DNA of 64,000 bases from Nocardia concava NBRC 100430 (GTDB lineage: Bacteria; Actinomycetota; Actinomycetes; Mycobacteriales; Mycobacteriaceae). Under the pieces are notes generated by a model. The model searched no databases and had not been told where the DNA came from. It saw only the letters and a list, made by a program, of their open reading frames with translations. Position numbers and translations under genes: made by a program. The DNA lies in the NCBI RefSeq assembly GCF_000308815.1, contig NZ_BAFX01000206.1, positions 79,522 through 143,521 of the forward strand, read 5' to 3'. Below are positions 46,079 to 53,712 of the stretch, one piece after another. How positions within the stretch are numbered: position 1 is the stretch's first letter; every line of letters starts with the position of its first letter.

Positions 46079-47665
46079 ATGGAGTCCCGATACTGGGCTT
46101 GGATCTTCCCGAAGCCGCGCAGACCGTTTCCCCGCCGCCGGCGGGAGTGGTGGCGGTTCGCCCTCGTGGTGGTGTTGCTACTGGGAGCCGGGACCGCCTA
46201 TGCCGCGCATGAGCAGTTGTACCGCCTGGCCACCTGCAACGACGGCTGGCCCAGCACGGATGCCTGGGATTCGAGTGGACGTTGCATCGGATTGTCCTCC
46301 GGCCCATACGCTTTCGGACTGCCCGCCTTCGAGCAGGTGATGGGTGAGATCGACGCGCAGAACCGGGCGGCGTCCGAGCAGTGCCACGGCACCGGGGTGA
46401 CCGTCGGCGTGCTCATGGCCATGACCGCCGCGAACGCGGGCAGCCGGGCACTGCACGAGCTCGAGGGCATGGCCGCCGGTCAGCACCGCGCGAACGGCAC
46501 CGGCTGCATCCATCCGATGAAACTGTTGATCGGGCAGCTCGGTGACTATGACGACCCCGACGGTGCGCTCGCGGTGGCGAAGGCCATGGCCGAACGGCCG
46601 GAGGTGGTCGCGGTCGCGGGCATCGGGCTCAGCGATCCGACCACCGCGAAGATCGCGAATCTGCTGGCGGAGAAGAAGATTCCGGTCATCTCGGATGTGG
46701 TGACGGCCGAGGGCTTCGACCAGGACGGCTCGAAGGCCGACGACCCGAGTTTCGAGCAATGCGACTCCGAGGCCAGTTTCGCCCACGGCATCGGCCGGGA
46801 CTACCTGTATCGCATCGGCTTCCGAGTCGCGGTGCAGGTCAGCGCGATCGGCGCGGTGTCGCCCGGGAAACCCGACGTCATCGCGGTGCCGACCGGGCGC
46901 ACGGACCCCTACACCTGCACCACCCTGCCACTGCTGCACCGCCGCTACGGTGACGTGTCGGAGATGAAGTTCGACGATACGGAGCCTGCCACCGTCACGC
47001 AGACGGCCAGAAGCATCTGCGCGACACAGCAGCCCATCACCGTGGTCTACGTGGCTCGCGGTCGCGATCTGGGCCGCCTGATCTACGGTCTCGATGAACT
47101 GGTGTCGCGCGGGCAGTGCCCGGCCACCTCCATCACCGTGTTGAGCACCTCTGACGGAAACCGTTTGCGGACACAGGAGTTCGATCCCGGACTCGAGGAC
47201 ATCCGGAAGAAGGCGGTGACTGCGCACAGTTTCCAGGACGGCCGGATCCGGTTGCTGTTCACACTGGTCGCCGGCACCGACGGACCGCGCGCGGACAATC
47301 CGAATTGGCCGGAGTTCAACCAGGCTTTCCTGGCCGCGGGTTTCTTGCCCGCTCATATCGGGGACGGCTGGGCCATCAACGCCTATGACGCGGTGACGAC
47401 CGTGGACACCGCCCTGCGCCTCATCCCGACGCATTCGACCGTGCGGCGCAGTGAACTGAACTCCGTCATCTCCGGGTTCAAGAAGGAACCCGTCCCGGGG
47501 GCGGAGGGTCCGATCACCTTCGACAACAGCGGTAATCGAACCGGTGCGCTCCCGTTGGTCGTGCGCCTGTGCCCCGCCAAATCCGGCACCGACGCCACGG
47601 ATATGGCGGCCGTCGAGGCGATTCCCGGCGCTCCGATTCCCGAGTGCCCGCCGCTTCCGGCGTGA
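46079..47665 (+). CDS. Membrane-anchored periplasmic-binding-fold protein (type I, receptor family ligand-binding like)
   Basis: 528 residues. A very basic start (KPRRPFPRRRREWWR) precedes one hydrophobic helix (about residues 28-44) with no cleavage or lipobox signal, so the protein should stay anchored with its bulk outside. The outer part resembles type I solute-binding folds: GVTVGVLMAMT, DDPDGALAVAKAMAERPEVVAVAGIGLS and TTAKIANLLAEKKIPVISDVV are the typical first-lobe pieces. No permease or transport ATPase gene is adjacent, so a sensing role is more likely than uptake. Its partner upstream encodes a P-loop protein. Similar pairs are, to my recollection, present in other actinomycetes with no assigned function. 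Confidence 0.75.
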   Translation: MESRYWAWIFPKPRRPFPRRRREWWRFALVVVLLLGAGTAYAAHEQLYRLATCNDGWPSTDAWDSSGRCIGLSSGPYAFGLPAFEQVMGEIDAQNRAASEQCHGTGVTVGVLMAMTAANAGSRALHELEGMAAGQHRANGTGCIHPMKLLIGQLGDYDDPDGALAVAKAMAERPEVVAVAGIGLSDPTTAKIANLLAEKKIPVISDVVTAEGFDQDGSKADDPSFEQCDSEASFAHGIGRDYLYRIGFRVAVQVSAIGAVSPGKPDVIAVPTGRTDPYTCTTLPLLHRRYGDVSEMKFDDTEPATVTQTARSICATQQPITVVYVARGRDLGRLIYGLDELVSRGQCPATSITVLSTSDGNRLRTQEFDPGLEDIRKKAVTAHSFQDGRIRLLFTLVAGTDGPRADNPNWPEFNQAFLAAGFLPAHIGDGWAINAYDAVTTVDTALRLIPTHSTVRRSELNSVISGFKKEPVPGAEGPITFDNSGNRTGALPLVVRLCPAKSGTDATDMAAVEAIPGAPIPECPPLPA

Positions 47666-47695
47666 TCACATTCGCGGCCGTCAGGTTCGCTCGCG

Positions 47696-48109
47696 TCAGA
47701 GCATTCCGTGTGGGTGCGGGATGGGGGAGGGGATCGGTTGGACGACGTCCCAGTGTTCGGTAATCAGGCCGTCGCGGACGCGCAGGATGTCGACCACGGC
47801 CGTTTCGGGTAGCCGGGCCGAGGTCAGCCGGGTGTGCACCGCGACCAGATCGCCGTCGGCGATCACGCGGCGCACATCCTGATCGGCGGCGGCGAGTGCT
47901 CGGCCCGCGGGGGTTTCGAAGAAGTCGATGAACGCCTGCCGCGCGGTGCCGGTCGCCGGATCATGGGGCACTCGCGGATTGTGCGAGATGAAGTCCTCGC
48001 TCAACAGCCCGAACGCGCCCGGCAGATCGCGGGCGGCGAATCGCCGGAACAGTTCGAGGACGGTCGCGCGGCTGGCCTCGGTGGTGGTGAGTTGGTCGGA
48101 GGTGGTCAT
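47696..48109 (-). CDS. SnoaL-like (NTF2 fold) small protein
   Basis: 137 residues. The pattern VLELFRRFAARDLPGAFGLLSEDFISHNP..FIDFFET..VRRVIADGDLVAVHTRL..VVDILRVRDGLITEHWDVVQP is that of SnoaL-like polyketide cyclase/NTF2-fold proteins. These bind small molecules; the particular substrate cannot be told. It is divergent from an ECF41-type sigma factor gene, which itself carries a SnoaL-like C-terminal domain, and may be a target of that sigma factor. It is convergent with the binding-protein gene (30 bp between stops). Confidence 0.85.
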   Translation of the reverse strand: MTTSDQLTTTEASRATVLELFRRFAARDLPGAFGLLSEDFISHNPRVPHDPATGTARQAFIDFFETPAGRALAAADQDVRRVIADGDLVAVHTRLTSARLPETAVVDILRVRDGLITEHWDVVQPIPSPIPHPHGML

Positions 48110-48163
48110 GGAATCGTCCCTTCGTTCGGTTGTATGAAGGTGAGACGGATGCCGGAGCCGTCG

Positions 48164-48199
48164 CGTCACATAGTGATTCACTCCGGTGTTCGTGTGACG
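48164..48199. promoter_or_regulatory. Inverted CGTCACA elements between the SnoaL-like and ECF41 sigma genes
   Basis: CGTCACA (48164-48170) and its inverted copy TGTGACG (48193-48199) are separated by 22 bp in the divergent promoter region. GTCACA resembles the -35 element TGTCACA described for ECF41 sigma promoters. Each arm points toward one of the two genes. I could not find a convincing CGTC-type -10 at the right spacing in either direction, so these may instead be a repressor site. Confidence 0.4.
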
Positions 48200-48221
48200 G
48201 ATGGCGACCTCGGGACGTCGA

Positions 48222-49070
48222 ATGGATATGGACACCGAATTCACGGGCATGCGCGACGAGCTCTTCGGCGCTGCGTACCGCATGCTCGGCAGCCGCGCCG
48301 ACGCCGAGGACGTCCTGCAGGAGGCGTGGCTGCGCTGGAATCGCGTGGATCGAGCCGAGGTGCAGCAGCCGCGCGCCTACCTGTTCCGATTGGTGACCAG
48401 GCTGGCCATCGATCAACTGCGAAAAGCCAAGGCGCGCCGCGAAACCTATATCGGCCCCTGGCTGCCGGATCCCGTGCTCACCGGACCCGAGACGGATACC
48501 GAACTGGCGGAATCGGTTTCGATGGCCCTGCTGGTGGTGCTGGAATCCCTGGACCCCGTGGAACGAGCCGTCTTCGTACTCCACGAGGCCTTCGGTTTCG
48601 AGCATGCGGAGATCGCCGACATGATCGGCCGCACCGAGCGCGCCACCCGCCAATTGGGTTATCGCGCCCGCCGATTCGTCCAAGCGCGGCGTCCCCGCCA
48701 CCGGCCGTCGCTGCACGAACATCGGGAGCTGACCGAACGTTTCATCGCCGCGGCCCTAGGCGGCGACTTCACACTCCTCACCCAACTCCTGTCACCCGAC
48801 GTGACCTTCTGGGCCGACGCCGACGGCACCTCGGAAACACCCCGCGAGCCGATCCACGGAATGCTCCCCGTCGCGACCTACCTCTGCTCGGTCACCTGGG
48901 CCTGGCCCCCCGAACTCGGCGTCCGCCCAACCCTGATCAACGCCGGCCCAGGCGCTCTGATCACCTCCCACGGCGACCCGTACATGGTCCTGTCCCTCGA
49001 CATCACGGCCAACCGAATCCACACGATTCGCCTCATCCTCAACCCCACCAAACTCGCCGACCTCACCTGA
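48222..49070 (+). CDS. ECF-family RNA polymerase sigma factor, ECF41 (SigJ-like) type
   Basis: 282 residues. Region 2 (FTGMRDELFGAAYRMLGSRADAEDVLQEAWLRW) and region 4 (SLDPVERAVFVLHEAFGFEHAEIADMIGRTERATRQ) are clear. About 110 further residues form a SnoaL-like C-terminal domain (LTERFIAAALGGDFTLLTQLLSPDVTFWADADG), the mark of the ECF41 group, where this domain tunes sigma activity in place of a separate anti-sigma factor. ATG 48222 is preferred because the protein then starts at the domain; ATG 48201 and 48228 are alternatives. The last 279 bp overlap the antisense 3' end of the HupE-like gene. Confidence 0.9.
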   Translation: MDMDTEFTGMRDELFGAAYRMLGSRADAEDVLQEAWLRWNRVDRAEVQQPRAYLFRLVTRLAIDQLRKAKARRETYIGPWLPDPVLTGPETDTELAESVSMALLVVLESLDPVERAVFVLHEAFGFEHAEIADMIGRTERATRQLGYRARRFVQARRPRHRPSLHEHRELTERFIAAALGGDFTLLTQLLSPDVTFWADADGTSETPREPIHGMLPVATYLCSVTWAWPPELGVRPTLINAGPGALITSHGDPYMVLSLDITANRIHTIRLILNPTKLADLT

Positions 49071-50387
49071 GATTTCCCCGCTGACACGGGATCGCCGATT
49101 GCGGAATCGTGCGGCCAGCGCCAGCATGGCGACGGTGGCCGCGGTTGCGGTGAGGGGCATGATCATCGAGCCGGCTTGGTCCGCGGCGCGGGCGAGGGGG
49201 TTCGGGTAGCCGAGGCGGTCCAGGGCCCAGGCGAGGGCGGCGGTGATCACGAGTAGTGAGCCGCCGATGCGGAGGATCGGCTGGGCTCGGGTGGTGGCCA
49301 GGACCAGGAGCGGGGGTAGCGCGAGGGCGACCAGGAGCAGCTGGACCGCTTCGATGCCGAGGTTGAAGCCGAGGACGCTGATGGCCAGTTGGCTGGTGGA
49401 GAGCTGTAGTTCGGCCAGGGTGAGGGAGAAGGCCAGGCCGTGGATGAGGCCGAAGGTTGCGGCGATGAGAGCTTCTCGGCCGGGGAACAACGGTCGGATG
49501 GCGTGCAGGGCGCCGATGAGAATTGTTGCGGTGATGAGGGTTTCGATGGGGCGGGCGGGGAGGGATAGGCGGGTCAGGGCGCTGACTATGAGGGCGGTGG
49601 AGTGGCCGGCGGTGAAGGCGAGGGTGACGGTGAGGATGTGGCGGGCGGCGCGGCGGGGGCGGGGGTCGGGGTGCCAGCGGCCGGATTTGGCGAGCAGGAC
49701 GGCGGGGAGCAGGAGGGTGAGGAGGAAGAGGAGGTGGTCGGTGCCTTCGAGGATGTGGTGGACGCCTAGCGCAACCATGCCGGTGAATGCTCGCCACACG
49801 CCGGTGTCGGTCAGGTCTATCGAGAGGGGTGGGACGGTCATGGAGTCGGGGTTCATGCGGAGGATGCCGATTTGGCGGGCGTCGCGGGTGGCGTCGACTT
49901 GGCCGGCTTGCCAGTCCTGGCGGACCGAGACGATGGCGATGTGGGTGGGCACCTTGTGGATGACGGCGTCGTAGGACAGGACGAAGCGGCGCATGTCGGC
50001 GCCCGGCGGTGGGGTCAGGACGGCGTGGACGAGCAGTTCCTTGTAGGAACCGGTCGCTGATTGGCCGGTTAGGTCCAGGCGCATGTCGCTTATCAAGACC
50101 GTCCATCGCACGCCGTCCGGCGTGGTGGGGCGCAGGTGGCCGCGCAGATAGTTCGCGAGGCCGATGCGGTCTGACTCCGACAGCTGCGTACGCAGGTCGA
50201 CGTCGATGCCGCTGGCCTCCGCGAGATTGCCGGTGGGGATGGACAATTCGGCGTCGATCGTCGTCTCGCGCACATCGAGCCGGATATTGGTGCCCGGCAT
50301 CGGATGCGCGGGCGCGGCGATCGGGTTGAACAGCAGGACCACAACCGCGCAGCCCAGCGCCGCCAGGGCTCGGTAGAGCGTTCGCAT
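48792..50387 (-). CDS. HupE/UreJ-family membrane protein with C-terminal read-through extension
   Basis: 531 residues in frame. A signal peptide or first helix (residues 1-28, ending APAHPMP) is followed by an extracellular domain of about 170 residues and then 7-8 helices. The family signature GVHHILEGTDHLLFLLTLLLP (about residue 210) identifies HupE/UreJ. Members are linked to nickel/hydrogenase or metal uptake, but many actinobacterial copies, like this one, have no hydrogenase nearby. The recognisable protein ends at LALAARFRNRR. A further roughly 95 residues, low in complexity and rich in Gly, Val and Asp, run antisense through the sigma factor gene until the first stop. ATG 50387 opens the signal peptide; the ribosome binding site is weak. 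It is divergent from the DUF4331 gene. Confidence 0.85.
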   Translation of the reverse strand: MRTLYRALAALGCAVVVLLFNPIAAPAHPMPGTNIRLDVRETTIDAELSIPTGNLAEASGIDVDLRTQLSESDRIGLANYLRGHLRPTTPDGVRWTVLISDMRLDLTGQSATGSYKELLVHAVLTPPPGADMRRFVLSYDAVIHKVPTHIAIVSVRQDWQAGQVDATRDARQIGILRMNPDSMTVPPLSIDLTDTGVWRAFTGMVALGVHHILEGTDHLLFLLTLLLPAVLLAKSGRWHPDPRPRRAARHILTVTLAFTAGHSTALIVSALTRLSLPARPIETLITATILIGALHAIRPLFPGREALIAATFGLIHGLAFSLTLAELQLSTSQLAISVLGFNLGIEAVQLLLVALALPPLLVLATTRAQPILRIGGSLLVITAALAWALDRLGYPNPLARAADQAGSMIMPLTATAATVAMLALAARFRNRRSRVSGEISGEVGEFGGVEDEANRVDSVGRDVEGQDHVRVAVGGDQSAWAGVDQGWADAEFGGPGPGDRAEVGRDGEHSVDRLAGCFRGAVGVGPEGHVG

Positions 50388-50423
50388 CACGGGGCCACCA
50401 TGCGCGTTCCGCGGGTACCCCGG

Positions 50424-50526
50424 CATCGGTCGATCGACCTATCTTCTCGATGGCCGGTGAGCGGTAAGCCGGATGACCTTCGGGCTCAACGAATCCGGCC
50501 GACCGGGATAGGTCGATCGACCGATG
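50424..50526. promoter_or_regulatory. Two identical 12-bp palindromes in a 20-bp-arm inverted repeat between HupE-like and DUF4331 genes
   Basis: GGTCGATCGACC occurs at 50428-50439 and again at 50511-50522. Each is flanked so that the whole 20-bp segments 50424-50443 and 50507-50526 are perfect inverted copies (CATC..TATC and GATA..GATG). The centres are 83 bp apart, close to eight helical turns. The left copy sits 41 bp before the HupE-like start and the right copy 29 bp before the DUF4331 start. This is the layout of a divergent operator bound by a dimeric regulator, possibly with a loop. No candidate regulator is adjacent except the ECF41 sigma factor. Confidence 0.7.
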
Positions 50527-50550
50527 TGACCAGCCGGTCGGGAGCACAGC

Positions 50551-52203
50551 ATGGGCGGTACCGGCGCGAAAGGCGCTCGGAGCCAACGAAAGAAAAGCCA
50601 CATGTATCGATCTGCGCAGCGCGGTGTGCGTCGCCGTGCCGGGGCCGCATTCGCGGCTGCCGGAATGATTGTTCTCAGCAGCACCCTGGGCGGACTGGGG
50701 TTACCGGTCGCCTCGGCCTCCAGTCACCGGGAGGCGCCCCTGATCGCGGGTGATCCGGCGGTGGACAACACGGACGTGTACGCGTTCGTGAGTCCGGACT
50801 CGCCGGATACGGTCACGATCATTGCCAACTGGTTCGGACTCCAGGAACCCAATGGCGGCCCGAACTTCTATCCGTGGGCCACGGAGGCCAACTACGACAT
50901 CAATATCGACAGCAATGGAAACGGGAAGCCGGATGTCAGCTACCGGATCACGTTCGACAACGACGATCGCCGGGGCGGGTCCACGTTCCTGTACAACAAC
51001 GGCCCGGTGACCAGTCTCGACGATGAAAACCTGCTGTTCAGGCAGAATTACACGCTCTCGGTCAGCCACGGGGCCAACGACTGGAAGCCGATCGTCACCG
51101 GCCCGGCCGCACCCTCCTACACCGGGCCGGCGTCGATTCCCGATTACGCGCCGCTGGTCAAGCAGGCCACCAAGAGCCTGCCGGGCGGCGGATCGGTGTA
51201 CGTCGGGGCGGCGGAGGATCCCTTCTTCCTGGATCTGCGCGTCTTCGACCTGCTCTACGGCGGCAATCTGTCCGAGGTCGGCACCGACACGCTCGCCGGG
51301 TACAACGTGAATACCGTTGTGCTGCAGGTGCCCATGAAGGATCTGGCGTTGAACGGGGATGCCAAGCGCAACCCGGTCATCGGTGTCTGGAGTGATACCG
51401 AGCGCCGTTCGCTGCAGCTGTCGCCGGGCGCCGCGCACCCGGTCGGCGAGGCGGTGCAGGTGTCGCGGCTGGGCAATCCGCTCGTCAACGAGGTCGTGCT
51501 GCCGGTGAATCTGAAGGACGCCTTCAACGGGCTCTCGCCCAGCAAGGACGCCACGATTCCGGAGGTGGTCAAGTCGGTCACCGATCCCGAACTGGCCAAA
51601 CTGATTCAGGCCCTCTACAAGGTGCCCGCACCCGCCGGGCCGCGCAACGATCTGGTCGAGATCTTCCTGACCGGCATCGCCAAGAACGCGCCGACCCTGG
51701 ACGGCAGCCATCCGCCGATCCAGGCGGACCTGAACTCCCAGGTCCTCAATGCCGACGTGCAGGCGCAGGGCTTCCAGCCGTCGGAGATGTTGCGGCTCAA
51801 CATGTCCGTGCCGGTGACCGCCAAGCCGCAGCGTCTCGGTGTCCTCGCCGGTGACCTGCAGGGCTTCCCCAACGGCCGCCGGTTGACCGACGACGTGGTG
51901 GACATCGCCGTGCAGGCGATGGAGGGCGCGGCGGCCTCCGGCAAGCTGGTCGACGCACTCGCCACCGGGGACAAGGTCGACGCCAACGACGTGAAGTTCC
52001 TCGACACCTTCCCGTATGTCGCGCTGCCCTCGAAGCAGGCGGGCGGGGCGAAGTCGTCGGCGGTCGGCGATATCGCACCGGCGGCCGCGGCGAAGTCCAG
52101 CGACGGCGGGACGCCGGTGCTACCCGTCGCCGCCGGTAGTGCCGGCGTGACCGCACTGGCCGCTGTCGGCGGCTGGCTGTGGCTGCGCCGCCGCCGCGCC
52201 TGA
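50551..52203 (+). CDS. Secreted DUF4331 protein with C-terminal membrane anchor
   Basis: 550 residues. GGGAG lies 6 nt before ATG 50551. A long signal peptide ends near LPVASASSHREAP (about residue 57). SSHREAPLIAGDPAVDNTDVYAFVSP is the hallmark start of DUF4331. The domain continues with NWFGLQEPNGGPNFYPW, ITFDNDDRRGGSTF and a repeat of the FPNGRRLTDDVVDIAVQAM motif near the end. A Gly/Ala linker, one helix (VTALAAVGGWLWL) and RRRRA form a C-terminal anchor, so the domain faces outside. No activity is known for DUF4331. It is divergent from the HupE-like gene and followed by a TPR gene 78 bp downstream, beyond a hairpin. Confidence 0.9.
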   Translation: MGGTGAKGARSQRKKSHMYRSAQRGVRRRAGAAFAAAGMIVLSSTLGGLGLPVASASSHREAPLIAGDPAVDNTDVYAFVSPDSPDTVTIIANWFGLQEPNGGPNFYPWATEANYDINIDSNGNGKPDVSYRITFDNDDRRGGSTFLYNNGPVTSLDDENLLFRQNYTLSVSHGANDWKPIVTGPAAPSYTGPASIPDYAPLVKQATKSLPGGGSVYVGAAEDPFFLDLRVFDLLYGGNLSEVGTDTLAGYNVNTVVLQVPMKDLALNGDAKRNPVIGVWSDTERRSLQLSPGAAHPVGEAVQVSRLGNPLVNEVVLPVNLKDAFNGLSPSKDATIPEVVKSVTDPELAKLIQALYKVPAPAGPRNDLVEIFLTGIAKNAPTLDGSHPPIQADLNSQVLNADVQAQGFQPSEMLRLNMSVPVTAKPQRLGVLAGDLQGFPNGRRLTDDVVDIAVQAMEGAAASGKLVDALATGDKVDANDVKFLDTFPYVALPSKQAGGAKSSAVGDIAPAAAAKSSDGGTPVLPVAAGSAGVTALAAVGGWLWLRRRRA

Positions 52204-52212
52204 GTTCCCGAT

Positions 52213-52245
52213 CCGGGTGGGCGGCAAGGAATTCCGCCCACCCGG
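52213..52245 (+). terminator. Strong hairpin between the DUF4331 and TPR genes
   Basis: A 12-bp perfect stem (CCGGGTGGGCGG / CCGCCCACCCGG) with a 9-nt loop begins 10 bp after the DUF4331 stop. No T-run follows. It may end most DUF4331 transcripts or protect their 3' end while the TPR gene (start 37 bp on) receives lower expression. Confidence 0.7.
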
Positions 52246-52281
52246 ACAACCTCTTACTCCGATTCCCACCAAGGTCCGGGC

Positions 52282-53583
52282 ATGTCTGTCACACCAGTTC
52301 GCAAACGCTTCGATCCCGTCCTCGTCGTCCTCCTGCTGATCGCCCTCACCGCCGCCGTGCTGGGCGTGAACTCGCTCCTCCACGGCCGCGCCGAGCCCTC
52401 CGCCGCCACCGAACCCCTTGCCGCACAGATCGAACAGAAGCGGCAGCAGCTGGATCGGGTGCCGGGCAATGCGTCCGGCTGGGCCGGGCTGGGCGCGTCC
52501 TACGTCGAATTGGCCCGCATCACAGGCGATCCCACGAACTACGGTGAGGCGCAGCGAGCGCTGGACCGGTCGTTGCAGCTGAAGCCCGAGGGCAATGCCG
52601 AGGCGTTGTCCGGTCTCGGCGTGCTCGCCAATGCCCGGCACGATTTCGCCAATGCCCGCCGCTACGCCGAACAGGCGCTGGTCCTGCGGCCGGACAGCGC
52701 CGAGATCGAGGGCGTGCTGGTCGACGCGCTGACCCAGCTCGGTGACACCGACGCCGCCACCGCCGCCGTCCAGCGCATGCTGGATCTGCGACCCGGCGTC
52801 CCGTCCTTCACCCGCGCCGCCTACGACCTCGAATTGCACGGCCGCACAGCCGAAGCCCGCGACGCCATGCAGATGGCCCTGTCGGCGGCGACCACCGCCG
52901 ATCAGATCGCGTTCTGCCGATACCATCTCGGCGAACTGGCCTTCAATGCCGGCCAGCTGGACGAAGCCGAAACCCATTACCGCACAGGCTTGCTCGCCAA
53001 CCCCGACAATGCCGCGCTGATGCAGGGCCAGGCGAAGATCTACGCCGCACGTGGTGACCTCGACCGGGCCATCGCCCAGTACGCCGCGCTCACGGCCCGC
53101 TCGCCGCTGCCCGAATACCTCATCGAGTACGGCGAACTGCTGGAGTCGGCGGGCCGTCCCGAGCAGGCCCGGGCCCAGTACGCGGCGGTCGCCGATCGCT
53201 TCCGGGCGCTGGAGGCCCAGGGCGCCACCGTCGACCTGGACGCGGCCCTGCTCGCCGCCGACCACGGCGACCCGGTCGAGGCCGTGCGGCTGGCCCAGCT
53301 GGAATACGCTCGCCGCCAGAACGTCATCACCACCGACGTGCTGGCGTGGGCACTGCACAAGGCGGGCCGGGACGGCGAAGCGATCGTCCTCGCCGACCGC
53401 GCCGCCACCCTCGGCTGGCGCAATGCGTCGCTGTCCTATCACCGGGGCATGATCCTGGCCGCGCTGGGCCGCACCGACGAGGCCACCACCGCCCTCCGAG
53501 CAGCCCTCGACATCAACCCGTACTTCTCGCCCCTGCACGCGCCCCGGGCCCGCGCCACGCTCGACACCCTCACCGCCCGTTGA
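52282..53583 (+). CDS. Membrane-anchored tetratricopeptide repeat protein
   Basis: 433 residues. MSVTPVRKRF is followed by one uncleaved helix (residues 13-30) and then about ten TPR-like helical hairpins, such as GNAEALSGLGVLANARHDFANARRYAEQALVLRPD and GQLDEAETHYRTGLLANPDNAAL. With positive residues before the helix, the TPR part should lie outside. It probably works with the DUF4331 and HupE-like proteins, since the three occur together here and, as I recall, in other actinobacteria. The TPR surface would suit scaffolding of an extracellular complex. Function unknown. Confidence 0.85.
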   Translation: MSVTPVRKRFDPVLVVLLLIALTAAVLGVNSLLHGRAEPSAATEPLAAQIEQKRQQLDRVPGNASGWAGLGASYVELARITGDPTNYGEAQRALDRSLQLKPEGNAEALSGLGVLANARHDFANARRYAEQALVLRPDSAEIEGVLVDALTQLGDTDAATAAVQRMLDLRPGVPSFTRAAYDLELHGRTAEARDAMQMALSAATTADQIAFCRYHLGELAFNAGQLDEAETHYRTGLLANPDNAALMQGQAKIYAARGDLDRAIAQYAALTARSPLPEYLIEYGELLESAGRPEQARAQYAAVADRFRALEAQGATVDLDAALLAADHGDPVEAVRLAQLEYARRQNVITTDVLAWALHKAGRDGEAIVLADRAATLGWRNASLSYHRGMILAALGRTDEATTALRAALDINPYFSPLHAPRARATLDTLTAR

Positions 53584-53616
53584 GCGAGATGTGGCAGCCC
53601 TCATAGCCTTCCGGTC

Positions 53617-53668
53617 TATACGGCACCGTATAAGAGTGCCTAATCTGGTTGTTATACGTCACCGTATA
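53617..53668. promoter_or_regulatory. Tandem TetR-type operators upstream of the DUF6463 gene
   Basis: Two 16-bp inverted repeats, TATACGGCACCGTATA (53617-53632) and TATACGTCACCGTATA (53653-53668), differ at one base and are 36 bp apart start to start. The form TATACG-N4-CGTATA is typical of TetR-family operators. They sit 45-96 bp before the chosen DUF6463 start. No TetR gene is adjacent; the only one in the window lies 8.5 kb away and has its own different repeat. Confidence 0.75.
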
Positions 53669-53712
53669 ACGGTCGGGTGGCGATGCGATCGATGATCGAA
53701 GGGGTGCTCGAC

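Noticed and set aside
44026..46080. A 684-codon minus-strand frame opposite the P-loop gene
   Set aside because: Composition (Arg/Gln/His-rich, no domain) and lack of a ribosome binding site mark it as a shadow; the plus-strand frame has a P-loop and a sensible start.
49063..50601. A 512-codon minus-strand frame overlapping the HupE-like gene
   Set aside because: Pro/Arg/His-rich frame-shifted reading of the HupE-like gene, without membrane helices.
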